Part shown: positions 1 to 5,125 of the stretch, piece after piece
Position numbering within the stretch: the first letter of the stretch is position 1
Layout: each line of letters opens with the position of its first letter
Assembly: GCA_934167875.1 (NCBI GenBank)
Contig: CAKPMC010000019.1
Span: 1 to 7,111, forward strand
Direction: 5' to 3'
Length of the DNA stretch: 7,111 bases
Source of the DNA: an uncultured Bacilli bacterium
Lineage (GTDB): Bacteria; Bacillota_I; Bacilli_A; RF39; UBA660
Notes under the pieces: generated by a model
Database searches by the model: none
What the model saw: the letters and a program-made list of their open reading frames with translations, nothing else
Told to the model about the DNA's origin: nothing
Position numbers and translations under genes: made by a program

Positions 1-62
1 ACCTATAAATTGTTGCTTTTAATGGTTGTTTTACCAGAACCATAAGGGCTCCATTTGAAATC

Positions 63-100
63 AACTTACGGACTTAATTGTTTGTAAGTTTTTATTTTAT
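63..100 (+). terminator. Plus-strand intrinsic terminator at left edge
   Basis: Positions 63-73 (AACTTACGGAC) pair with 80-90 (GTTTGTAAGTT) around a 6-nt loop, TTAATT. That is 11 pairs including two G-T wobbles. A T-rich run (TTTATTTTAT) follows at 91-100. The T-tract lies on the plus-strand 3' side only, so this should end a plus-strand transcript entering from left of the window. Positions 1-62 hold no gene I can recognise and may be its 3' end or UTR. The arrangement is convergent with the minus-strand terminator at 107-148. Confidence 0.7.
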
Positions 101-106
101 AAAAGA

Positions 107-148
107 AAAAAAGAGACTTTGTCATCATCTAATCAATTTCTCTTTTTT
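107..148 (-). terminator. Terminator of the DUF3592-like gene, possibly bidirectional
   Basis: A perfect 10-bp inverted repeat, AAAAAAGAGA (107-116) and TCTCTTTTTT (139-148), flanks a 22-nt loop. It lies about 25 nt beyond the stop of the small gene at 173-448. On the minus strand the hairpin ends in a U-rich run that continues as UCUUUU over 101-106. On the plus strand it also ends in six Ts, so it could stop transcripts from both sides. The stem is weak because it is A/U-rich. Confidence 0.65.
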
Positions 149-172
149 AATTAGTATTATTATAAGTGTTTA

Positions 173-448
173 TTAGTTTAAAAAGCCATCATTACCCTTT
201 ATATGACCTTTTTCTGGATGTTTTTCATCATACTCTATTATAATTTGCTCACCTTTTTTACACCTAACTTTAGGTGTTTTCTTTTGACCTATTGGAAAAA
301 TTCCTAATCTAATTGGTTCGCTTTTAAGTTTTAAAGTTTCTTTAATAGTATATTTTTTTTCTTCTATTTCATATTCGGCTACAACTATAGTAGGACATTT
401 GTTACCTTTTAATTTTAAATCTATTACTGTTCCTGTTACTGTTTTCAT
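173..448 (-). CDS. Small DUF3592-like beta-rich protein
   Basis: A 91-residue protein of unknown function with no signal peptide or membrane segment, so probably cytoplasmic. Its pattern is an opening VTGTVID strand, a central VVAEYEIEEKKYTIKE hairpin, then a GEQIIIEYDEKHPEKGHIKGN ending. This resembles the core of DUF3592-type domains, where a v.Y.v...y unit precedes G..v.v.Yd..nP..a.i. Family members often carry membrane helices, which are missing here, so this may be a stand-alone soluble version. The start is supported by AAAGGTGG at 456-463, 7 nt upstream of the ATG. The gene appears monocistronic: a terminator-like hairpin lies upstream (488-521), a promoter at 470-478 and a terminator downstream (107-148). 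That it is a real gene is near certain; the family link is tentative. Confidence 0.85.
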   Translation of the reverse strand: MKTVTGTVIDLKLKGNKCPTIVVAEYEIEEKKYTIKETLKLKSEPIRLGIFPIGQKKTPKVRCKKGEQIIIEYDEKHPEKGHIKGNDGFLN

Positions 449-469
449 TAAATTACCACCTTTTATATG

Positions 470-478
470 ATTTTAACA
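470..478 (-). promoter_or_regulatory. Extended -10 promoter for the DUF3592-like gene
   Basis: On the minus strand the sequence reads TGTTAAAAT, an extended -10 element (TGn plus TAAAAT), about 22 nt upstream of the ATG at 448. The -35 position (about 493-498) is only a T-run, so activity would rest on the TG extension. In DNA this AT-rich such matches also arise by chance. Confidence 0.4.
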
Positions 479-487
479 TATTTTTTT

Positions 488-521
488 AAAATAAAAAATG
501 GATTACTCCTTTTATTATTTT
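488..521 (-). terminator. Terminator at the end of the anchored orphan gene
   Basis: In minus-strand RNA, the 15-nt arm from 521-507 pairs with the arm from 502-488 around a GUAA loop. There are two mismatches and a GGA/UCC core next to the loop. The 3' arm itself is U-rich (UUUUUUAUUUU) and serves as the U-tract. The hairpin overlaps the TAA stop of the upstream gene at 515-517. Because the stem is weak, termination may be partial, with some read-through into the gene at 448. Confidence 0.5.
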
Positions 522-1192
522 TCAGTTATAGTTCCATCAGTATTTAATATTCCTGATACTGTTTTACCTTCTTGAGTTAAAATTTCAAATGTTGCACCAC
601 AAGTTTTAAAATTAGGATCTGTTCCATCATTAACACACCCATTAACTGGACTATATTTAATAATATCATCAACTTTATATTTTTCAAATAATTCTACCTT
701 AAAAGCACTATCATTACCAGCAACATATGAATAAACAGAACCATCTTTAGTAATTAATAAAACATTAAATGCTTCACCTGTTGAAATTGTATTAGCTCCT
801 TTTATTCTAACAATATCATTTAAACCATCAAATTTAGTTAAATTCTTATTATTAAAGTCTTCAGAATGGCTATATGTATCATCTATATCATCAAATGTCA
901 TAATGTATGAACTTTCAACACTTTTATAATATAAGCTACCATTGTTTAATAAATATAAATTGATATTATTTCCAAATACTTCCAAAGCATATTTATCTTC
1001 TAATTTTACTTCTTTTTGATTATTACTCTCTTTTTTATCTTCAGCATCATTTTTATTGTCTTCTACAATATTATTATTTTTATCTTTATTAATTACTTTA
1101 TCATAAATAATAAATGAACCTAATCCTAAAACCAATCCTATTAATACTCCTATTAATATTCCTAAAGCTAGTTTACTTTTTTTATTTTCCAT
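515..1192 (-). CDS. Membrane-anchored protein with RCC1-like ectodomain, function unknown
   Basis: A 225-residue protein with a short positive N-terminus and one membrane helix at about 8-31. The helix is Gly-rich with small-xxx-small spacing (GILIGVLIGLVLGLGSF). There is no lipobox or cleavage site, so it is probably an N-in anchored surface protein. Residues 32-64 form an Asn/Lys/Asp/Glu linker. The ectodomain (about 68-225) has recurring beta-hairpins with a central NG or DG turn: LYLLNNGSLYY, LLITKDGSVYSY, FEILTQEGKTV. This resembles degenerate RCC1/beta-propeller strands, but the domain is too short for a full propeller. Cys186 and Cys198 could form an extracellular disulfide. The start is supported by AGGAGG at 1198-1203, 5 nt upstream, and a strong promoter at 1222-1249. 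It appears to be a single-gene transcript. I do not recognise a named family. Confidence 0.85.
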   Translation of the reverse strand: MENKKSKLALGILIGVLIGLVLGLGSFIIYDKVINKDKNNNIVEDNKNDAEDKKESNNQKEVKLEDKYALEVFGNNINLYLLNNGSLYYKSVESSYIMTFDDIDDTYSHSEDFNNKNLTKFDGLNDIVRIKGANTISTGEAFNVLLITKDGSVYSYVAGNDSAFKVELFEKYKVDDIIKYSPVNGCVNDGTDPNFKTCGATFEILTQEGKTVSGILNTDGTITEK

Positions 1193-1221
1193 TTTATCCT
1201 CCTACTTTATTCTACTTTTTC

Positions 1222-1249
1222 ATTATACCACCCCATAAAAGTTTATCAA
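1222..1249 (-). promoter_or_regulatory. Strong sigma-A promoter for the anchored orphan gene
   Basis: On the minus strand: -35 TTGATA (1244-1249), a 16-nt spacer, then TGG-TATAAT with a perfect -10 (1222-1227) and a TG extension. Transcription should start near 1215, giving a leader of about 23 nt with AGGAGG at 1198-1203. This is the best promoter match in the window. Its -35 box overlaps the end of the U-tract of the preceding gene's terminator. Confidence 0.8.
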
Positions 1250-1270
1250 ATAAAAGGAAGCCGAAGCTTC
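1248..1270 (-). terminator. UUCG-tetraloop terminator of the LysM gene
   Basis: Minus-strand RNA reads GAAGC-UUCG-GCUUC followed by CUUUUAUUU. The 5-bp stem is closed by C-G around UUCG, the very stable cUUCGg tetraloop. The hairpin covers 1257-1270 and the U-tract 1248-1255. It begins 12 nt after the LysM gene's stop codon. The stem is short, but the tetraloop and U-run make a convincing intrinsic terminator. Confidence 0.8.
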
Positions 1271-1282
1271 AACATTAAATTT

Positions 1283-1828
1283 CTATCCTCTATATACTAT
1301 TAACTGTTCTGGTAATAAATAAATATTTCGATTGGTATTTATTATTTCTTCTTGTGTTAGTCCTAAAGAACTCGCAATATTACTCAAAGTATCACCGTCT
1401 TTAGTTATATACATTTTTACACCTTTTCTTGGTATCATTAACTTTTGACCTGGAAAAATATACTCGTTTAACTCCAAACCATTTAGATTAGCTATTTCTT
1501 GTTGAGTAAGATTATACTTTAAACCTATTTGATATAAACTATCACCTTTTTGAACTGTATAATATTCAAAATAATCATTACCATTAGTATCACTATTCAT
1601 ATTATTGCTACCATTCATGTTAGCACTATTATTCATGTTATTACCATTCATATTATTATAATTATTGTTGTTAGTACCATTTACCATAGGAATTACTAAT
1701 TCTAATCCAGGTACTAAATAATACATATTATCTAAATTATTTTCTTTAACAAGATCAGATACACTAACATTTAATTTGTTAGCTATACCTATAATATTAT
1801 CACCAGGTTCTACTATATATGTTTGCAT
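1283..1828 (-). CDS. Triple-LysM glycan-binding protein without signal peptide
   Basis: Using the start at 1828 the protein has 181 residues. It contains three LysM domains, which bind N-acetylglucosamine glycans such as peptidoglycan: LysM1 at about 3-48 (YIVEPGDNIIGIA, ending PGLELVIP), LysM2 at 89-133 (YYTVQKGDSLYQIG, ending PGQKLMIP) and LysM3 at 139-181 (MYITKDGDTLSNIA), which ends short in LPEQLIVYRG. Residues 49-86 form an Asn/Met/Gly/Ser low-complexity linker between LysM1 and LysM2. There is no signal peptide, membrane segment or catalytic domain. Similar all-LysM proteins without export signals include coat-type proteins of spore formers, but nothing here proves that role. An upstream in-frame ATG at 1858 would add 10 residues; GGAGGG placed 7 nt before 1828 decides against it. 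The gene follows the anchored orphan (1874-3109) by 45 nt and is probably co-transcribed, although a TATAAT at 1848-1853 could add a weak promoter. Confidence 0.92.
   Translation of the reverse strand: MQTYIVEPGDNIIGIANKLNVSVSDLVKENNLDNMYYLVPGLELVIPMVNGTNNNNYNNMNGNNMNNSANMNGSNNMNSDTNGNDYFEYYTVQKGDSLYQIGLKYNLTQQEIANLNGLELNEYIFPGQKLMIPRKGVKMYITKDGDTLSNIASSLGLTQEEIINTNRNIYLLPEQLIVYRG
1571..1684 (-). repeat. Low-complexity Asn/Met/Gly linker coding region
   Basis: This stretch encodes the linker between LysM1 and LysM2, rich in N, M, G and S (for example NNMNGNNMNNSANMNGSNNM). At DNA level it is an imperfect array of attatt/ccattcat-type words, the kind that changes length by replication slippage. 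The linker probably works as a flexible spacer between two binding modules. Confidence 0.6.
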
Positions 1829-1835
1829 ATAATAT

Positions 1836-1841
1836 CCCTCC
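1836..1841 (-). promoter_or_regulatory. GGAGGG ribosome binding site that sets the LysM start
   Basis: GGAGGG on the minus strand ends 7 nt before the ATG at 1828 and lies inside the longer alternative reading frame that begins at 1858. No comparable site precedes the 1858 ATG. The protein therefore most likely starts MQTYIVEPGD, right at the first LysM strand. Confidence 0.85.
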
Positions 1842-1873
1842 ATAGTAATTATATGCATTAGAAAAGAAGACCT

Positions 1874-3109
1874 TTACGGTTTTCTATAAATACTTATACG
1901 ATTTGAGTGATTATAACGAAGTTCATTATTTTTTAGAACTGGGATATTACCACTATTTTCATTAAAATAATACAAAGTATCATCAACAACATAATAAATA
2001 GTATCATCTACTACTTGAAAGTTATTTAGATTATTAGCTTTGAATAGTAAAATTGAAGCATCTAAATGATTCTTAGGGACTTGATATACTTCTCCATTAC
2101 TATTATAAAAATAATAACTTGTTTTACTTTCTTTTATTTCTTTATAATTGTATTTCTTGGCTAGTTCTTCTGGAACATCACTAAATTTAATTTCTTTATT
2201 TACAAAATCATAAATATTAGTATCTTGCCAATTACCATTATATAATTGACCACCTATACTCTTACTTCCTATTAAACGACTACTACCTTTTTTAGGATTA
2301 ATTTCTAACTGAAGTAAGTTTGATGGATCTGTATAATATAATTTATTATCAACTATACCATTTATATAAGTATTACTAGATAATGTATATTCAAGATTAA
2401 TAGATTTAGCTTCATTTTTTTCTATATCAATAATTGTTACTTTACTAAATTCTAATACTTTATCACTTAAATATTCTGGAATTATATAGTATTTATCAAC
2501 TAAATAGCCATGATTATTTTCATATTTATCATAGTTTAAAGTATTTCTTATATTGGATTTACTATTATTAATTATTTGAATACCTTTATAATTCCACAAT
2601 GTGATATAGTCATTTTCTAATAAATTATTAGAATAAATAGTTGAGTTAGCTAGGACATCTTTTTTATTAGTATCACTTTCTTTATTAAGTGTGTATCCTT
2701 TTACTTTTAAATCATCTTTTATTTCATTTATAAAACTATTATTTAGTGCTGTTAAAGAATAATTCTTATTATCTTTGATACATTGTAAATAAGAACCCTT
2801 ACCATCTAATAATATAGGGTAAATACAAGATACTCCATCTTTTTCATAATACTCAAAGTTATTAATTATTTTTTTCTGTTTATTATATTTATTGGGTAAA
2901 ATATAATAAAATATTTCATTATTATTACTTATAACAATATCATAATTATTATTTAATTCTTTAGAATATTCTTCATGAACATTAAATACTTTATCATTAA
3001 ATGATACCTGGTAATCAATTTCATGTCCTTTTTTAAAACAAGTTAATAAATATTGTCCAATAAATAATACTAATATAAATAATATTAGTATTGAAATAGC
3101 TTTTTTCAT
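1874..3109 (-). CDS. Membrane-anchored beta-rich orphan protein
   Basis: A 411-residue protein whose family I do not recognise. MKK followed by a hydrophobic stretch at about 4-24 (ISILILFILVLFIGQYLL) forms a signal anchor. There is no clear signal peptidase site, and Cys24 lacks a lipobox, so it is probably a single-pass protein with a large outer domain. The ectodomain is rich in Asn, Tyr, Lys and Ile with repeated short strands, including VDNKLYYTDPSN (about 255-265) and DDTIYYVVDDTLYYFNENSG near the C-terminus. These resemble beta-propeller or DUF5050-like blades, an inference from pattern only. Cys95 and Cys110 could form a disulfide. Upstream are AGGAAGTGGT (3113-3122) as ribosome binding site and TATAAT at 3138-3143. 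The LysM gene follows 45 nt downstream, suggesting a two-gene envelope operon. Confidence 0.85.
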   Translation of the reverse strand: MKKAISILILFILVLFIGQYLLTCFKKGHEIDYQVSFNDKVFNVHEEYSKELNNNYDIVISNNNEIFYYILPNKYNKQKKIINNFEYYEKDGVSCIYPILLDGKGSYLQCIKDNKNYSLTALNNSFINEIKDDLKVKGYTLNKESDTNKKDVLANSTIYSNNLLENDYITLWNYKGIQIINNSKSNIRNTLNYDKYENNHGYLVDKYYIIPEYLSDKVLEFSKVTIIDIEKNEAKSINLEYTLSSNTYINGIVDNKLYYTDPSNLLQLEINPKKGSSRLIGSKSIGGQLYNGNWQDTNIYDFVNKEIKFSDVPEELAKKYNYKEIKESKTSYYFYNSNGEVYQVPKNHLDASILLFKANNLNNFQVVDDTIYYVVDDTLYYFNENSGNIPVLKNNELRYNHSNRISIYRKP

Positions 3110-3137
3110 ACTACCACTTCCTTATTTTTATATTTAT

Positions 3138-3143
3138 ATTATA
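3138..3143 (-). promoter_or_regulatory. -10 box for the orphan/LysM pair
   Basis: A perfect TATAAT (preceded by TTGGG) lies about 28 nt upstream of the ATG at 3109 and just after the upstream terminator (3159-3190). The -35 region at a 16-18 nt spacing is only a T-run, which is the terminator's U-tract. TTGGCA at 3155-3160 is too close, with an 11-nt spacer. Its position between a terminator and a gene supports a promoter, but the -35 is poor. Confidence 0.4.
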
Positions 3144-3158
3144 CCCAATATTTTTGCC

Positions 3159-3190
3159 AAAAAAAAGATAAATTTTACTATTTATCTTTT
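3159..3190 (-). terminator. Terminator overlapping the PH-domain gene's stop codon
   Basis: A perfect 10-bp inverted repeat, AAAAGATAAA (3163-3172) and TTTATCTTTT (3181-3190), has an 8-nt loop. On the minus strand the hairpin ends in eight Us (3159-3166, shared in part with the stem). The last codons form the 5' arm, and the TAG stop (3178-3180) sits in the loop, so the hairpin can form only once the terminating ribosome has cleared. It closes the ylmH/SNase-like/PH group. Confidence 0.75.
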
Positions 3191-3627
3191 ATACCATTTA
3201 ATTTTTGTTTTTCTTTCATCATGTATGAAGTTATCATTGTTTCTATCTCTGGTAATGCTTTTTTATCGATATTTGATAAAGTAATAAATTCTTTTACTGT
3301 ATCAATGTGAATTTTACCCCAAATAACACCAGAAAGGACTTTTAAATCGTTAAATAATTCTGGAGTTACTGAATCTAGAAAATAACCAAAAACAACCCTT
3401 TTTCTTCCTATTAATAACCTTTTATCTGTTAAAACTACTACAGCAGTAGTAAAGATATCAAATGGATTATTATTCTTTTGAGCAGCAAAAGCATATAATG
3501 GTTTTTCATCAGGATTTATATGCATTTCAACTATTTTAGCATTCTTACGTAAACGCCAAGCAACACTCATAGGGTATTTCTTCTTAAATTTTAAAACTAG
3601 TTCATAAACAGTAGGCTCTTTTTTCAT
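3178..3627 (-). CDS. Bacterial PH-domain (YokE-like) protein
   Basis: A 149-residue soluble protein with one bacterial PH domain of the YokE-like (bPH_3) type over about 30-138. The supporting pattern is LYAFAAQKNNNP (44-55), then VVVLTDKRLLIG (63-74, the family's 'LTnkRlll' strand), GYFLDSVTPELFNDLKV (81-97), and WGKIHIDTVKEFITLSNIDKKALPEIE (103-129), where the strand 'I.idtVke..' leads into the closing helix. Family members are small cytosolic or membrane-peripheral proteins without an agreed function. The N-terminus (1-28) is basic and predicted helical. No signal peptide is present. The gene starts 24 nt after the SNase-like gene and is probably co-transcribed; an internal promoter (3651-3678) may add separate expression. 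AGAGGAAG at 3637-3644 serves as ribosome binding site. The domain assignment is fairly secure; the function is unknown. Confidence 0.88.
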   Translation of the reverse strand: MKKEPTVYELVLKFKKKYPMSVAWRLRKNAKIVEMHINPDEKPLYAFAAQKNNNPFDIFTTAVVVLTDKRLLIGRKRVVFGYFLDSVTPELFNDLKVLSGVIWGKIHIDTVKEFITLSNIDKKALPEIETMITSYMMKEKQKLNGIKDK

Positions 3628-3650
3628 AAATAACCACTTCCTCTATACAT

Positions 3651-3678
3651 ATTATAGCATGTCTTCAACTAAATTCAA
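3651..3678 (-). promoter_or_regulatory. Possible internal promoter for the PH-domain gene
   Basis: On the minus strand: TTGAAT (3673-3678), a 16-nt spacer, then TGC-TATAAT with a perfect extended -10 (3651-3656). It lies in the 3' end of the SNase-like gene and overlaps its stop codon. The predicted start near 3644 would put the ribosome binding site at the very 5' end of a leader of about 17 nt. That is tight but possible. The match could also be chance in AT-rich DNA. Confidence 0.4.
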
Positions 3679-4308
3679 AATTTTTTCTAAGATATCATCT
3701 ATGAATTTAGCTATCATTCCTAAAACATTATCAATTAGAGATTGGAAAAAGTTTTTTTCTTTTTTTTCTTCAACCACTGGTTCTTTAGTTGGTTCTACTT
3801 TTTCTTTCCAAATACCTATTTTTTCTTTTTTAGCTAATATTTCACTATCTTGTAGTGTCGCTGTATATTCATATGTATCATAAAGACTATTAACTGAAGC
3901 ATAGCCTTCAAGTACTAATTGGTTTTGAAGTAGTTCATCATCTGCAAATAACCATACTAGTTTTCTACCATAACTATCTTCTTCTTTACCATTATTATCG
4001 TACTCTACCACTATTTTACTAGCATTTACTAGAATATTACATGCATACTGTTTAGCTTCAGCTAAAACTTCTTCATCAGTTGGATCATCTACTGCCAATA
4101 ATTTTGCTTTAAAAATCTCGTCATTACTACCTCTTAATTTTACAGTAGTTACATCGACACACTCTTCTAATTTAACAGTTTCTTTTTTATTTTCTTTTAC
4201 CTCTTCTGTTACTTCAGTTTCGACTGTTTCATTATCTTTAGCAGCATAAGTAACTACTGGCATTAATAATAAAGTTATTAAAAATAAATATAATATTTTT
4301 TTCATCAT
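3652..4308 (-). CDS. Exported staphylococcal-nuclease-like protein, altered active site
   Basis: A 218-residue exported protein of the thermonuclease (SNase-like) fold. A signal peptide covers about 1-22, with hydrophobic ILYLFLITLLLMPVV and a plausible cut after TYA. A Glu/Lys/Thr linker follows (24-46), then the SNase domain (about 47-170): CVDVTTVKL, KLLAVDDPTDEE, DSYGRKLVWLFADD, LLQNQLVLEGYASV and KKEKIGIW. Compared with the family, Asp40 and Arg87 equivalents remain (Asp74, Arg115 in YGR). The 'DGDT' metal ligand reads DVTT (Thr54), the Arg35 position is Lys69, and the Glu43 general-base position is Thr77. Activity is therefore doubtful and it may bind nucleic acid instead. Residues 171-185 are a Pro/Glu/Lys linker. 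Residues 186-218 form an amphipathic helix that could lie on the membrane. The second ATG (4305) is an equally good start. The gene lies 8 nt after ylmH, whose stop overlaps its AGGTGAT site. Confidence 0.88.
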   Translation of the reverse strand: MMKKILYLFLITLLLMPVVTYAAKDNETVETEVTEEVKENKKETVKLEECVDVTTVKLRGSNDEIFKAKLLAVDDPTDEEVLAEAKQYACNILVNASKIVVEYDNNGKEEDSYGRKLVWLFADDELLQNQLVLEGYASVNSLYDTYEYTATLQDSEILAKKEKIGIWKEKVEPTKEPVVEEKKEKNFFQSLIDNVLGMIAKFIDDILEKILNLVEDML

Positions 4309-4316
4309 ATCACCTA

Positions 4317-5048
4317 CTACATATATTTGTATATTTCTAATATCAAGTTATTCTTTTTTGTATATCCTTTCTTACTACCAATTTTGAATTTGCCTACTCT
4401 ACGTATAGATATTATATCATCTTTATGAATAATAGTGTGAGTTTTTATTTCTTCTTGGTAATTTAAGAGAACTAATTTATTTTTTAGCATATCAAGAGCT
4501 TGATTACGACTACAATTAGCTAATTTACTAATAATATTATCAAGTCTTAAGCTACTTACTGTGATGGTTAATTCTTCAAATTGATTTCTTTTTAGAATTA
4601 TTTCATCAACTTTATTTAAGGTAATTTTTTGTCTATTAATAGTTAGAAAATTGCTTTCTAAAAAAGGATTCATTCTAGTTAAATTAGTATAATAGAAATA
4701 ACCATCTTCTAAGAAAATATCCCCAATTGTATTGGGATTTAAACCTAATGAAAATAAAGTACCTAAAATATGAGAATGAGTAATTTCTTTAGTAATTGGA
4801 ATTTTATAAAATGTAACAAAATTATCATACTCTCCAAAATAGATAATTTTCTTTTCCAAAAAGGGATATGGTTCATAAATAGAATAATTTATTTTTTCAC
4901 TATTAAGATAAGATATGGCTAATTTTAATTCACTTGGATTTAAAAAATTAGTACTAGTATTTCTATTATCTTTTTTATGGATTCTATATTTATCCATAAT
5001 ACTTGATATTAGGATGTTTTCTTGTTTTGTATAAAATTTATTATTCAT
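4317..5048 (-). CDS. ylmH: YlmH-type S4-domain RNA-binding protein
   Basis: A 243-residue cytoplasmic protein of the YlmH family, which binds the 50S ribosome and has been linked to ribosome-associated quality control in Firmicutes. Features in order: the N-terminal domain with FLNPSELKLAISYL (35-48) and IIYFGEY (68-74), the family signature HSHILGTLFSLGLNPNTIGDI (91-111; the usual form is HRdiLGslm.LGi.R...GDI), and the S4 RNA-binding domain at about 165-226 (SSLRLDNIISKLANCSRNQA, then HKDDIISIRRVGKF, where RG.GRF is usual). The length is slightly under the usual 255-260. In many Firmicutes ylmH lies in the divIVA/ylmDEFG cluster; here it leads an SNase-like and a PH-domain gene. The ribosome binding site is a modest GGGGAT, 4-5 nt before the ATG. 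The family call is firm; the divergent signature suggests a fast-evolving lineage. Confidence 0.9.
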   Translation of the reverse strand: MNNKFYTKQENILISSIMDKYRIHKKDNRNTSTNFLNPSELKLAISYLNSEKINYSIYEPYPFLEKKIIYFGEYDNFVTFYKIPITKEITHSHILGTLFSLGLNPNTIGDIFLEDGYFYYTNLTRMNPFLESNFLTINRQKITLNKVDEIILKRNQFEELTITVSSLRLDNIISKLANCSRNQALDMLKNKLVLLNYQEEIKTHTIIHKDDIISIRRVGKFKIGSKKGYTKKNNLILEIYKYM

Positions 5049-5063
5049 AATATCCCCAGTATC

Positions 5064-5069
5064 ATTATA
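5064..5069 (-). promoter_or_regulatory. -10 box for the ylmH group
   Basis: A perfect TATAAT lies about 15 nt upstream of the ylmH start at 5048 and just beyond the helicase gene's terminator. No good -35 is visible; the right spacing falls on the terminator's T-run. The first transcribed base would be near 5057, right at the GGGG ribosome binding site, so the leader would be very short. An upstream promoter cannot be excluded. Confidence 0.35.
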
Positions 5070-5085
5070 TATTATTTTTTATAAG

Positions 5086-5119
5086 AAAAAAAGAGATGCC
5101 TTTGATTAGACATTTCTTT
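5086..5119 (-). terminator. Terminator of the HA-repeat helicase gene
   Basis: In minus-strand RNA, AAAGAAAUGUC (5119-5109) pairs with GGCAUCUCUUU (5100-5090) across an 8-nt loop. There is one A-C mismatch and one U-G wobble. A run of seven Us (5092-5086) overlaps the base of the stem. It begins 7 nt after the TAA stop at 5126-5128. Confidence 0.75.
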
Positions 5120-5125
5120 ACAGTT

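Noticed and set aside
3..62. Minus-strand reading with a P-loop-like string SPYGSGKTT
   Set aside because: It is enclosed by in-frame stop codons on both sides within about 20 codons, and the rest of the peptide does not resemble an ATPase. Chance or a tiny remnant cannot be told apart.
1829..1858. Longer LysM protein starting at 1858 (10 extra residues)
   Set aside because: The GGAGGG ribosome binding site sits inside this extension at the right distance for the ATG at 1828, and the extension has no domain or signal-peptide character.
1848..1876. Separate promoter for the LysM gene (TATAAT at 1848-1853)
   Set aside because: The -35 region is poor (TAAAGG-like) and the TG is one base off the extended -10 position; the start would fall on the ribosome binding site. 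Co-transcription with the upstream orphan is the simpler reading.
1859..1883. Hairpin between the anchored orphan and the LysM gene (AGAAAACC...TTTTCT)
   Set aside because: The pairing is broken and no proper U-tract follows, so it is not a convincing terminator.
3659..3883. Plus-strand open frame of 74 codons opposite the SNase-like gene
   Set aside because: It mirrors the well-supported minus-strand gene, has a Ser/Phe-rich composition typical of antisense Lys/Glu codons, no family likeness and no ribosome binding site.
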